Assembly: GCF_011392075.1 (NCBI RefSeq)
Contig: NZ_JAAJBV010000001.1
Span: forward strand, 62,001 to 126,000
Direction: 5' to 3'
DNA length: 64,000 nt
Source: Flavobacterium celericrescens
GTDB lineage: Bacteria; Bacteroidota; Bacteroidia; Flavobacteriales; Flavobacteriaceae
Shown here: positions 43,108 to 52,025 of the stretch, in pieces
Layout: every line of letters starts with the position of its first letter
Numbering within the stretch: the first letter of the stretch is position 1
Notes under the pieces: generated by a model
Told to the model about the DNA's origin: nothing
Seen by the model: only the letters and a program-made list of their open reading frames with translations
The model's database searches: none
Program-made: the position numbers and the translations under genes

Positions 43108-44034
43108 TTAGCCAAACTTTTGTTTTTCAACCAAATACGTAGTCATAATTTTTTCGAATTTTTCATCTACCGAAACCGGAACATACTTAATTTGGTACTG
43201 CATACAGGTTGTTTCAACAGATTTGAAATATCCCTGAACCTCTTTTTGATACATTTCTTGCGTATTTTCGGCAAATAAATTTATTTCTTCGCCAGTTTCA
43301 ACGTCGATAAACTTTCTTGGCGTATTGTCAAAACTGAAATTTAATTCTGTTTTTTTGTCATAAACATGAAAAACAACTACTTTATGCTTGTTGTGTTTTA
43401 AGTGCTGAAGAGCTTTGAAAATTTTCTCGCTGTCTTCGTTCTGAAACATGTCGGTAAACAAAATCACCATGGAACGACGATGAATATTTTCAGCAATTTG
43501 ATGCAAAAAAGTGACTGTATCCGTTTTTTTTGTTTGATTATTATTCTCCAAAATACCTTCCAGCTTATTTAAAATCATACGATGATGACGATCACTTCCT
43601 TTTTCTGGTGAATAATATTCGTATGTATCTGAATAAATACTCAATCCAACCGCATCGCGTTGTTTTTTAAGCAAATTCATTAAAACAGCAGAAGCTAATA
43701 CCGAAAATCCTATTTTATTCTCATAAAAAAGTTGATTATCTTTCAATTTTGGATAATGCATCGAAGACGAATTATCGATGATTAAATGACAACGTAAATT
43801 GGTTTCTTCTTCGTAGCGTTTAGTGTATAATCTATCGGTTTTTGCGAATAATTTCCAATCGATATGTTTAGTGCTTTCGCCTGGATTGTAAATTTTATGC
43901 TCAGCAAACTCTGCTGAAAATCCATGAAAAGGTGACTTGTGCATACCTGAAATAAAACCTTCAACTATTTGATTGGCCAAAAGTTCTAAATGTTCAAAAC
44001 TAGAAATTTTTTCTATTTGCTGTTCTAAATTCAT
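43108..44034 (-). CDS. DUF58 / vWA-like protein
   Basis: 308 residues. The DUF58 signature YNPGESTKHIDWKLFAKTDRLYTKRYEEE precedes a vWA-like domain with a near-MIDAS DNSSSMH (D-x-S-x-S). Such proteins usually sit with MoxR ATPases and help assemble or regulate complexes, but no MoxR gene is next to this one. A perfect 14-base tandem repeat lies just upstream. Confidence 0.9.
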   Translation of the reverse strand: MNLEQQIEKISSFEHLELLANQIVEGFISGMHKSPFHGFSAEFAEHKIYNPGESTKHIDWKLFAKTDRLYTKRYEEETNLRCHLIIDNSSSMHYPKLKDNQLFYENKIGFSVLASAVLMNLLKKQRDAVGLSIYSDTYEYYSPEKGSDRHHRMILNKLEGILENNNQTKKTDTVTFLHQIAENIHRRSMVILFTDMFQNEDSEKIFKALQHLKHNKHKVVVFHVYDKKTELNFSFDNTPRKFIDVETGEEINLFAENTQEMYQKEVQGYFKSVETTCMQYQIKYVPVSVDEKFEKIMTTYLVEKQKFG

Positions 44035-44062
44035 ATTCTCAAAGATAGAAAAAGATTTTTTA

Positions 44063-44097
44063 TTTTAGGCAAAAGGTTTTAGGCAAAAGGATAAAAG
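44063..44097. repeat. TTTTAGGCAAAAGG tandem repeat
   Basis: The 14-mer occurs twice exactly (44063-44076 and 44077-44090), readable as heptamers TTTTAGG and CAAAAGG, then ATAAAAGG. Between trxA and the DUF58 gene. Confidence 0.85.
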
Positions 44098-44110
44098 GTT
44101 ATTTATAAAA

Positions 44111-44136
44111 AAAGGCTCAACTTTCGCTGAACCTTT
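44111..44136 (-). terminator. Terminator after trxA
   Basis: Minus-strand AAAGGTTCA / TGAGCCTTT (one G-T pair) with a long T run. Confidence 0.8.
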
Positions 44137-44156
44137 AAAATATTTTTTTTCAAATA

Positions 44157-44474
44157 TTATAGTAATGCGTCGATTGCATCAGTATAAGTTTTCTTTGGAG
44201 CAACCCCAACTTGTCTTCCCACAACTTCTCCGTTCTGGAAAATTAATACTGTTGGAATGTTTCTAACACCGTATTTTGCAGCAAATTCTTGGTTTGCATC
44301 TACGTCTACTTTTCCAACTACAGCTTTTCCTTCGTATTCACCATGAATTTCGTCGATAACTGGTCCAACCATTCTACACGGACCACACCAAGCTGCCCAA
44401 AAATCTACTACTACTGGTTTGTCTGATTTTAATACTACTTCGTCGAAAGTAGCATCTGTTATTGCTAATGCCAT
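44157..44474 (-). CDS. trxA: Thioredoxin
   Basis: 105 residues with the active site WAAWCGPCRM (Cys30, Cys33) and cis-proline in RNIPTVLIF. Cytosolic disulfide reductase. A -7-like TAAATTTG (44509-44516 on the minus strand) lies upstream. The intact counterpart of the cysteine-less paralogue at 530-826. Confidence 0.97.
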   Translation of the reverse strand: MALAITDATFDEVVLKSDKPVVVDFWAAWCGPCRMVGPVIDEIHGEYEGKAVVGKVDVDANQEFAAKYGVRNIPTVLIFQNGEVVGRQVGVAPKKTYTDAIDALL

Positions 44475-44587
44475 ATTATTTTTTTTAGTTTTATACTTAT
44501 TTGAATTGCAAATTTAGAAATTAAATTGGAATGAAAGTGTGTTTTGAAATTAGTTTTGATTATACTCTCATTTACAGAATTTATACT

Positions 44588-47500
44588 TTAATTCAGCTTA
44601 AAATTCACTTGCATCCGTTCTAATTCTTGAAGCAACTCTGACGAAATCTTAACTTTCAATTTTCGGCTTGGCATGGAAAGTTTTGTTTTTACGATGATTT
44701 CTTCTTTTTCTACTGGAACTTCAATATTCATTTCCATTTCTTCATTAGAATCTTCCGAAATTTCTTCTTCAATATCTACAGGAGCTGAAACAGGAATATC
44801 TTCCATAATTTTTTTGATTCGCTCCAATTCCATTACTTCAAAAGTCACTGAATTATCCCCTTTGTTTTCAGAAAATATTCGATTTAACTCTGTTATCACC
44901 TGCTCTTTTACATCGTTTATTGGAAACATTAAAATCAATTTCTTAGCGAATGTTGGCAATACATCGGCTAACATTTTAGCATCTAAAAACTGAATTCTTG
45001 GATCGGATTTTTTCCCAGTTTCGCGATTTACCCAACCTTCTTTCACATTTATTTTGAAATACACAAATTGATTTTGCAGCAAGAAATGACGGTATTTTAA
45101 ATACTCTTCATCAAAAATTCGGAATTCATAACTTTCGTCATAACCTTCTAACACAAAGGTTGCCCAGCCTTTTCCGTTTTTAGCCGTTCTGTGTTGCACA
45201 TTAGTAACAATTCCTCCGAAAGAAAGATTTTTACCCAAATGTTGCTCCAAATTTTTAAGCGATTCCAATTTAGCCGTACAGAAATATTTCATCTCAAATT
45301 TATAATCATCCAAAGGATGTCCAGAAATATAAATTCCAACTACTTCTTTTTCTTTGGCTAATTTTTCCATTGTGCTCCATTCTTCACATGGTGGCACTTG
45401 AGGTTCGGCAATTTGAACTTCCGAAGCATCACCAAACAAGCTAACTTGTGATGAATTTTCGTTTTCTTGGAATTTCGAACCATAACGAATCGCCTTTTCT
45501 AAAAACGTAATTCCGTCGCCATCATGATGAAAATATTGGGCACGATGGGTTTCTGAAAAACCATCAAAACCACCTGCCAATGCTAAGTTTTCGAATGCTT
45601 TTTTGTTGGCAGCACGCAAATCAATTCGTTTTGCTAAATCGAAGATGGATTTGTAATTTCCGTCTTTTCTGTTCTCCACAATAGTTTGAACCGCTCCTGC
45701 TCCAACACCTTTAATCGCTCCCATTCCGAAACGAACGGCGTAGTTTTCGTTAACCGTAAATTTATAGTACGATTCATTCACATCTGGACCCAAAACGGCT
45801 AATCCCATGCGTTTACATTCTTCCATAAAGAACGAAACTTGTTTGATATCGTTCATGTTATTCGAAAGCACCGCAGCCATATATTCCGCAGGATAATGCG
45901 CTTTTAAATATGCGGTTTGATACGCAATCCAAGCGTAACAAGTAGAATGCGATTTATTGAAGGCATAACTCGCAAACGCTTCCCAGTCCGTCCAAATTTT
46001 ATCTAATTTTTGTTCGTCGTGACCATTGGCTTTTGCTTGATCTATGAACTTAGATTTCATTTTATCCAAGACATCTTTCTGCTTTTTACCCATGGCTTTA
46101 CGAAGTACGTCAGCATCACCTTTAGAGAAATTAGCTAATTTTTGCGACAAAAGCATCACCTGCTCTTGATAAACGGTAATTCCGTAGGTTTCTCCTAAAT
46201 ATTCTTCGCAAGCATCTAAATCGTAGGTGATAGGTTCTTCGCCATTTTTTCTACGAACGAAAGAAGGAATGTATTCCAATGGCCCTGGACGATATAATGC
46301 ATTCATGGCAATTAAATCGGCAAAAACTGTTGGCTTTAAGTCCTTCATGTATTTTTGCATTCCAGGCGATTCGTATTGGAAAACCCCAACCGTTTCACCT
46401 CTTTGGAATAACTCGTATGTTTTAGTATCGTCAATTGGAAATTCGTCAGGATTCAAATCGATTCCTAAACGATATTTTACCAATTTCACGGTATCTTTAA
46501 TTAAGGTAAGGGTTTTTAATCCCAAGAAGTCCATCTTCAACAAACCAGCACTTTCCGCTACCGAGTTATCAAATTGGGTTACATATAAATCCGAATCTTT
46601 TGCTGTGGTTACGGGAACGAAATTCGTAATATCATCTGGTGTAATAATCACACCACAAGCGTGAATTCCGGTATTTCGCATCGAACCTTCTAAGACTTTT
46701 GCTTGCTGAATGGTTTCTCCTGCTAAATCTTCTGAATTCGCAATTTCGATTAATTCTTTAACTCGGTCGAATTCTTCCGAGCGCAATGCTTTTTTGACTT
46801 CGGATTCGTCTTCGGCTAAAAATCTTGCTAAATTCCATTTAGATGGCATCATACCTGGAATCAATTTCGCAATTCTATCTGCTTCAAAAAGTGGTAAATC
46901 TAGTACACGAGCGGTATCTCGAATAGCCGATTTCGTAGCCATTTTACCATAAGTAATAATTTGCGCCACCTGATTAGAACCGTATTTATTGATTACATAA
47001 TCCATAACGCGACCACGACCTTCATCATCAAAGTCGATATCAATATCGGGCATGGAAACACGATCGGGATTTAAGAAACGCTCAAAAAGCAAATCATATT
47101 TAATTGGGTCGATGTTCGTAATTCCTAAACAATACGCTACAGCAGAACCTGCAGCCGAACCACGACCTGGCCCAACGGAAACATCCATTTTTCTGGCTTC
47201 GGCGATAAAATCTTGTACAATTAAGAAATATCCAGGATAACCTGAATTGGAAATCGTAAGCAATTCAAAATCTAAACGTTCTTGAATGTCTGGTGTGATT
47301 TCGCCATAGCGTTTTTTTGCACCTTCCATCGTAAGATGTTTCAAATACGCATTTTCACCACGAACTCCACCATCTAATTTGTCTTCCTCTACTTCAAATT
47401 CATCAGGAATTTTGAATTTTGGAAGTAATACATCTCTATATAAAGAATAGGGTTCTGTTTTATCGATAATTTCTTGAATATTGATAATTGCTTCGGGTAA

Positions 47501-49111
47501 ATCGGCAAAAAGCTGCTTCATTTCGTCACCCGATTTGAAATAATATTCTTGATTTGGTAATCCGTAACGATAACCACGTCCGCGACCAATTGGTGTTGCT
47601 TGTTTTTCACCATCTTTTACACACAATAAAATATCGTGTGCATTGGCATCTTCTTTATTAACGTAATACGTATTGTTTGTCGCAATTAACTTTATATTGT
47701 GCTTTTTTGCAAAGGCTATCAACGTTTGATTAACACGATTTTCGTCTTCTTGTTTGTGGCGCATTAATTCCAAATAGAAATCGAAACCGAATTGGTCTTT
47801 CCACCAAATCAAAGCTTCTTCGGCTTGACTTTCTCCAACATTTAGAATTTTACTTGGAATTTCACCATATAAATTTCCAGAAAGTACGATAATATCTTCT
47901 TTGTATTGCTCCACAATTTTTCTATCGATACGAGGAACGTAATAGAAACCATCGGTGTAAGCAATGGATGACATTTTGGCTAAATTGTGATAGCCTTTTT
48001 TATTTTTTGCCAACAAAACTACTTGATAACCATTGTCTTTTTTGGTCTTATCTTTATGATCGTCACAGATATTGAACTCGCATCCTACAATCGGTTTGAT
48101 AACGGTTTCGGTTGGTTCTTCTCCGTTTTCGACTAATTCTTTGTTTTTAGATTCAGCTGTTTTGTTGTGATTTAAAACGGCACTTACAAAATGAAACGCA
48201 CCCATCATGTTTCCAGTATCGGTCATTGCAACCGCTGGCATTTTGAATTTTGCCGAAGCTTTTACTAAATCATTAATTGCTATAGTCGATTGTAGTACCG
48301 AAAACTGCGTATGATTGTGCAAATGTGCAAAAGCAGCGTCTTTTAAATCGGATTTTACTTCTTCTGAAATCGTGGTTTGAACTTCCTCTTGTTCGATTTT
48401 TTTCAAACGAGTTCTAATTTCATCCGAAGCTTGTTTCAGATTGATATGCTTTAATCCGATTAGCTGGATTTCGCCAAGATTTTTTTCTCGAAAACTTCTG
48501 AAATATTCTGGTGTTACATCTAATTCTTCTTTTGTAAAAACTTCTCTTTTAATTAACTCAAGAAAACAACGTGTTGTTGCTTCCACATCGGCAGTTGCAT
48601 TGTGAGCTTCTGCGAAAGGTTGATTGAAAAGATATTGATGTAATTCGGTTAATGTTGGTAATTTGAATCTTCCACCACGACCACCGGGTAATTTCAATAA
48701 ATTAGCAGTGATTTCGGTACAAGTATCCAAAACCGGCATTTTAGTCATATCAGAACCTATGTTCATACGATGGAATTCACATCCCATAATATTGACATCA
48801 AATCCTACATTTTGACCAACGATGAATTTTGTTTTTGAAAGTGCAATATTGAATTTCTCTAAAACTTCAGATAGTAGAATTCCTTGCTCCATTGCTAACT
48901 CGGTAGAAATACCATGAATTCGTTCCGCATCATACGGAATATTGAAACCTTCGGGCTTAACCAAGTAATCTTGGTGCTCGATTAAATTTCCCATTTCGTC
49001 GTGTAATTGCCATGCAATTTGAATGCAACGAGGCCAGTTATCGGTATCGGTAATGGGTGCCGACCAACTGCGCGGTAATCCTGTGGTTTCTGTATCGAAA
49101 ATTAAGTACAT
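44588..49111 (-). CDS. dnaE: DNA polymerase III alpha subunit with fused N-terminal exonuclease
   Basis: 1507 residues. Residues ~1-190 are a DnaQ-like DEDDh exonuclease: FDTETTGLP (5-13), IVGQNVGFDVNI and AEAHNATADVEAT. A linker leads to the PHP domain near 263 (HLHNHTQFSVL). The polymerase core has PDIDIDFDDEGRG near 688. HhH and OB domains follow, then an acidic Glu-rich stretch and a short C-terminus. In the PHP the usual TDHGN is TDTGN, losing a metal ligand, so proofreading probably rests on the fused exonuclease. Main replicative polymerase. Confidence 0.95.
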   Translation of the reverse strand: MYLIFDTETTGLPRSWSAPITDTDNWPRCIQIAWQLHDEMGNLIEHQDYLVKPEGFNIPYDAERIHGISTELAMEQGILLSEVLEKFNIALSKTKFIVGQNVGFDVNIMGCEFHRMNIGSDMTKMPVLDTCTEITANLLKLPGGRGGRFKLPTLTELHQYLFNQPFAEAHNATADVEATTRCFLELIKREVFTKEELDVTPEYFRSFREKNLGEIQLIGLKHINLKQASDEIRTRLKKIEQEEVQTTISEEVKSDLKDAAFAHLHNHTQFSVLQSTIAINDLVKASAKFKMPAVAMTDTGNMMGAFHFVSAVLNHNKTAESKNKELVENGEEPTETVIKPIVGCEFNICDDHKDKTKKDNGYQVVLLAKNKKGYHNLAKMSSIAYTDGFYYVPRIDRKIVEQYKEDIIVLSGNLYGEIPSKILNVGESQAEEALIWWKDQFGFDFYLELMRHKQEDENRVNQTLIAFAKKHNIKLIATNNTYYVNKEDANAHDILLCVKDGEKQATPIGRGRGYRYGLPNQEYYFKSGDEMKQLFADLPEAIINIQEIIDKTEPYSLYRDVLLPKFKIPDEFEVEEDKLDGGVRGENAYLKHLTMEGAKKRYGEITPDIQERLDFELLTISNSGYPGYFLIVQDFIAEARKMDVSVGPGRGSAAGSAVAYCLGITNIDPIKYDLLFERFLNPDRVSMPDIDIDFDDEGRGRVMDYVINKYGSNQVAQIITYGKMATKSAIRDTARVLDLPLFEADRIAKLIPGMMPSKWNLARFLAEDESEVKKALRSEEFDRVKELIEIANSEDLAGETIQQAKVLEGSMRNTGIHACGVIITPDDITNFVPVTTAKDSDLYVTQFDNSVAESAGLLKMDFLGLKTLTLIKDTVKLVKYRLGIDLNPDEFPIDDTKTYELFQRGETVGVFQYESPGMQKYMKDLKPTVFADLIAMNALYRPGPLEYIPSFVRRKNGEEPITYDLDACEEYLGETYGITVYQEQVMLLSQKLANFSKGDADVLRKAMGKKQKDVLDKMKSKFIDQAKANGHDEQKLDKIWTDWEAFASYAFNKSHSTCYAWIAYQTAYLKAHYPAEYMAAVLSNNMNDIKQVSFFMEECKRMGLAVLGPDVNESYYKFTVNENYAVRFGMGAIKGVGAGAVQTIVENRKDGNYKSIFDLAKRIDLRAANKKAFENLALAGGFDGFSETHRAQYFHHDGDGITFLEKAIRYGSKFQENENSSQVSLFGDASEVQIAEPQVPPCEEWSTMEKLAKEKEVVGIYISGHPLDDYKFEMKYFCTAKLESLKNLEQHLGKNLSFGGIVTNVQHRTAKNGKGWATFVLEGYDESYEFRIFDEEYLKYRHFLLQNQFVYFKINVKEGWVNRETGKKSDPRIQFLDAKMLADVLPTFAKKLILMFPINDVKEQVITELNRIFSENKGDNSVTFEVMELERIKKIMEDIPVSAPVDIEEEISEDSNEEMEMNIEVPVEKEEIIVKTKLSMPSRKLKVKISSELLQELERMQVNFKLN

Positions 49112-49210
49112 CTATCTGATAATTAAGCTAAAGACAAAATACAAAACTGATTTTGAATAAAAACAAAAATACATTTTAAGTTAATGAATGCCAATTTAAG
49201 TTATCAACAA

Positions 49211-49245
49211 AAAAACCACCTGAATTACTCCAAGTGGTTTTAATT
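49211..49245 (-). terminator. Terminator after the 49263-49952 lipoprotein gene
   Basis: AAACCAC / GTGGTTT arms around a partly paired loop, with TTTTTTT on the minus strand. Confidence 0.75.
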
Positions 49246-49262
49246 ATATTTTGTCTTTATAT

Positions 49263-49952
49263 TTATTGCAATGGTACTTTGTAAAAATGACCTTCAGAGA
49301 AGGTAACTACATCGCCTTCGCTATTTACCGCATTAAGTTTGAATGTTCCAGTGAATAATCCGTTTGAAACTTCTTCAATTGTAACTTCTCCATTACTTTG
49401 TTGTACATTTTCAATTCTTACAGTTGCATTGTTATTTCCACCAACAATTGTAACAACATCTCCCGCAACATAACCTTCACCTCTAGCTACAACTGTTAAT
49501 TTTGTTATAGTTCCAGAAAGTGTTGTCAAAGCAACTTTTAATCCTGTTCCTGAACCACCAGTAGTTTGCGCACCTGGCAAATTAGTATAACCAGTTCCAG
49601 CAGTTAACATTCCTGAAAGCTTGTATGCTGGCCCTTCAACTACACTTGTATCATAAAAATCTGCAAAATCATTTGCATCAAAAGAATATGAAGCATGATT
49701 TCCTAAATAATCTTGTGTTCCTAATAAATAAGTTCCAACGTTCATAGCGTTAGTTTTCAACACAACAGTTTCATATGCAGTATAAGCAGTAATAGTCATT
49801 CCTCCATCTCCATCAACAGAAACCCTAGCTTCATTTGCTCTCCATTGAACATCATTAAGTTTTGCTTGAAATGCTGGTGTATTAGTTTGAATATCTTGCT
49901 GACATGAGTTAAATAATGCCACAATAGCTAACAAAGAAAATATTTTTTTCAT
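49263..49952 (-). CDS. Lipoprotein with an inserted glycine-rich beta repeat
   Basis: 229 residues, lipobox FNSC (Cys17). The two ends (FQAKLNDVQWRANEA; GLFTGTFKLNAVNSEGD..FSEGHF) look like the flavobacterial DUF6252 lipoproteins. Between them, about residues 115-185, is a Gly/Thr-rich segment (GTGYTNLPGAQTTGGSGTG, ARGEGYVAGDVVTIVGGNN) that recalls the repeats of phage tail-fibre and baseplate proteins. The insertion is inferred from the change in composition. Function unknown. Confidence 0.65.
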   Translation of the reverse strand: MKKIFSLLAIVALFNSCQQDIQTNTPAFQAKLNDVQWRANEARVSVDGDGGMTITAYTAYETVVLKTNAMNVGTYLLGTQDYLGNHASYSFDANDFADFYDTSVVEGPAYKLSGMLTAGTGYTNLPGAQTTGGSGTGLKVALTTLSGTITKLTVVARGEGYVAGDVVTIVGGNNNATVRIENVQQSNGEVTIEEVSNGLFTGTFKLNAVNSEGDVVTFSEGHFYKVPLQ

Positions 49953-50049
49953 TTTTAATAGTTCTAATTATATGTAGGAAACAAAAATAACTTTTTTATC
50001 TAAATAAACACAAATTCAAGGTGAAAATATTTTTTCTGCACTTAATATG

Positions 50050-50077
50050 TTTGTATTACAAAGTTTTACTATATTTG
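50050..50077 (+). promoter_or_regulatory. Probable rpsP promoter
   Basis: TATATTTG (50070-50077) matches TAnnTTTG; TTTG at 50050-50053 is 16 bases upstream. The leader has a small hairpin GAGGT-CGAGA-ACCTC (50093-50107). Confidence 0.6.
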
Positions 50078-50124
50078 CACCCTTAAATAACCGAGGTCGA
50101 GAACCTCAAATTAATCACAAGATT

Positions 50125-50691
50125 ATGTCAGTAAAAATTAGATTACAAAGACACGGAAAAAAAGGGAAACCTTTTTATTGGGTTGTTGCAGCAGATGCAA
50201 GATCAAAAAGAGATGGTAAATTCTTAGAAAAAATTGGAACTTACAATCCAAACACAAATCCAGCAACTATTGATTTAAACTTGGACAAAGCTGTTCAATG
50301 GTTACACAATGGTGCTCAACCAACTGATACTGCTAGAGCAATTCTTTCTTACAAAGGTGCTTTATTAAAACATCATTTAGATGGAGGTGTTAGAAAAGGT
50401 GCTTTAACTCAAGAGCAAGCAGATGCTAAATTAGCAGCTTGGTTAGATGAAAAAGCAGGAAAAGTTGACGCTAAAAAAGCTGGTTTATCTAAAGCTGAGG
50501 CAGATGCTAAAGCTAAAGCTTTAAAAGCTGAAAAAGAAGCAAACGAAAAACGTATTGCTGCTCAAGCTGAAGCTGCGAAAGTAGAAGAAGTAGCTGAAGA
50601 AGCTGCAGCAGAAGCAACTGAAGAAGTAGTAGAAGCTGCTACTGAAGAAACTCCAGCTGTTGAAGAAAACAACGAAGAAACAGAAGCTTAA
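50125..50691 (+). CDS. rpsP: 30S ribosomal protein S16 with long acidic tail
   Basis: 188 residues from the ATG at 50125; the longer frame from 50047 runs through the promoter. S16 core: VKIRLQRHGKKGKPFYWVV, ARSKRDGKFLEKIGTYNP, and HNGAQPTDTARAIL. About 100 residues beyond the usual ~85 form Lys/Ala-rich helices ending in a Glu/Ala-rich tail (AAEATEEVVEAATEET). Tails like this occur in other Bacteroidota S16. Followed by rimM after 15 bases. Confidence 0.95.
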   Translation: MSVKIRLQRHGKKGKPFYWVVAADARSKRDGKFLEKIGTYNPNTNPATIDLNLDKAVQWLHNGAQPTDTARAILSYKGALLKHHLDGGVRKGALTQEQADAKLAAWLDEKAGKVDAKKAGLSKAEADAKAKALKAEKEANEKRIAAQAEAAKVEEVAEEAAAEATEEVVEAATEETPAVEENNEETEA

Positions 50692-50706
50692 TAATAAAGC
50701 GATTTC

Positions 50707-51234
50707 ATGCGTAAACAAGATTGTTTCTATTTAGGTAAAATCGCGAAAAAATTTAGTTTCAAAGGGGAAGTATTGGCGTATTTAGACACCGACGAACCCG
50801 AATTGTATCAAAATTTGGAATCAGTTTTTGTTGAAATCAACAAAAGTCTGGTTCCATTTTTTATTGAAAGTAGTTCGCTTCACAAAGAAAAATTCTTACG
50901 TATTCGTTTTGAAGACATTCAAACCGAAGAAGAAGCAGACGAAATTATGGGAAGTGAAATCTATCTTCCACTTTCTATGTTGCCAAAATTAGAAGGCACT
51001 CAATTTTATTACCACGAAGTAATCGGGTTTGATGTATTGGATACTCGTTTAGGTAATATTGGAAAAATTGCCTCTATTAATGACAGTGGCGCTCAACCAC
51101 TTTTTGAAATTGATAAAAACGGAACTGAAATTTTAATTCCGCTTATTGATGATTTCATCATTGCACTTGACAGAGCAAACAAAACCATTACTTTAGAAAC
51201 TCCTGAAGGATTGGTTGATTTATATCTTGGATAA
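50707..51234 (+). CDS. rimM: 16S rRNA processing protein RimM
   Basis: 175 residues. N-terminal RimM barrel (CFYLGKIAKKFSFKGEVLAY) and PRC-barrel C-terminus (YYHEVIGFDVLDTRLGNIG, LIPLIDDFIIALD). Helps mature the 30S head. The usual trmD-rplS do not follow; trmN6 does. Confidence 0.94.
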   Translation: MRKQDCFYLGKIAKKFSFKGEVLAYLDTDEPELYQNLESVFVEINKSLVPFFIESSSLHKEKFLRIRFEDIQTEEEADEIMGSEIYLPLSMLPKLEGTQFYYHEVIGFDVLDTRLGNIGKIASINDSGAQPLFEIDKNGTEILIPLIDDFIIALDRANKTITLETPEGLVDLYLG

Positions 51235-51239
51235 TTCCA

Positions 51240-51950
51240 ATGACTACTTTTACATTCAAACAATTTTCCGTTAATCAAGATCGTTGTGCTATGAAAATTG
51301 GCACGGATGGTGTTTTACTTGGCGCTTGGACTCCATTAATCAACAATCCGTATAATGTTTTAGATATTGGCGCTGGAACTGGAATTTTGTCTTTAATGTT
51401 AGCCCAAAGAAGCAGCGCCGAACAAATTGATGCCATCGAAATTGACGAAGATGCTTACGAACAATGTGTCGAAAATTTTGAAGCTTCGCCTTGGGGTGAT
51501 AAATTATTCTGCTTTCATGCAGGATTGGATGAATTTGTAGACGAACCTGAAGACGAGTATGATTTAATTATTTCCAATCCACCTTTTTACACCGATGATT
51601 ATAAATCAGATAACAGTTCGAGAGATTTAGCACGTTTTGAAGACGCTTTGCCTTTTGAAGAATTGATTGAAGCAGCAGCTTTATTACTTTCTGATAACGG
51701 AATTTTCTCTGTAATTATTCCTTATAAAGAAGAAGAACGTTTTGTTGCTATGTGTAAAGAATTGGATTTATTTCCATTAAAAATTACTCGTGTAAAAGGC
51801 ACACCAACATCGGAAATTAAAAGAAGTTTATTGGCTTTTTGCAGAATGGAACAAGCTCCGTTAGTCGATGAATTAATCATCGAAATTTCTAGACACAACT
51901 ATACTTCCGAATACATTGAGTTGACGAAGGATTTTTATTTGAAAATGTAA
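51240..51950 (+). CDS. trmN6: tRNA1(Val) (adenine37-N6)-methyltransferase
   Basis: 236 residues. MKIGTDGVLLGAWTP, AdoMet-binding VLDIGAGTGILSLMLAQRS, and the catalytic NPPF in LIISNPPFYTDDY typical of N6-adenine methyltransferases of the YfiC type. Starts 5 bases after rimM, so co-transcribed with rpsP and rimM. Confidence 0.9.
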   Translation: MTTFTFKQFSVNQDRCAMKIGTDGVLLGAWTPLINNPYNVLDIGAGTGILSLMLAQRSSAEQIDAIEIDEDAYEQCVENFEASPWGDKLFCFHAGLDEFVDEPEDEYDLIISNPPFYTDDYKSDNSSRDLARFEDALPFEELIEAAALLLSDNGIFSVIIPYKEEERFVAMCKELDLFPLKITRVKGTPTSEIKRSLLAFCRMEQAPLVDELIIEISRHNYTSEYIELTKDFYLKM

Positions 51951-51974
51951 TTTAAAAATTATAACATTTGTTCG

Positions 51975-52005
51975 TTGATTTGTTAAAAATCTTTACTTAC
52001 TTTTG
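51975..52005 (+). promoter_or_regulatory. Promoter of the acyl-CoA dehydrogenase gene
   Basis: TTG (51975-51977), 20 bases, then TACTTTTG (51998-52005), an exact -7 element. The start codon is at 52026, giving a very short leader. Confidence 0.65.
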
Positions 52006-52025
52006 TGACTTTCAAATCAAAAACT

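Noticed and set aside
46227-46664. 145-residue open frame antisense to dnaE
   Set aside because: Shadow of the conserved polymerase domain; no recognisable protein features.
49263-49952. Prophage remnant because of the fibre-like segment
   Set aside because: It is inside a lipoprotein gene with core genes on both sides; no other phage genes are seen.
50047-50124. N-terminal extension of ribosomal protein S16
   Set aside because: It runs through the -7 promoter element; S16 proteins begin at MSVKIRLQ (50125).
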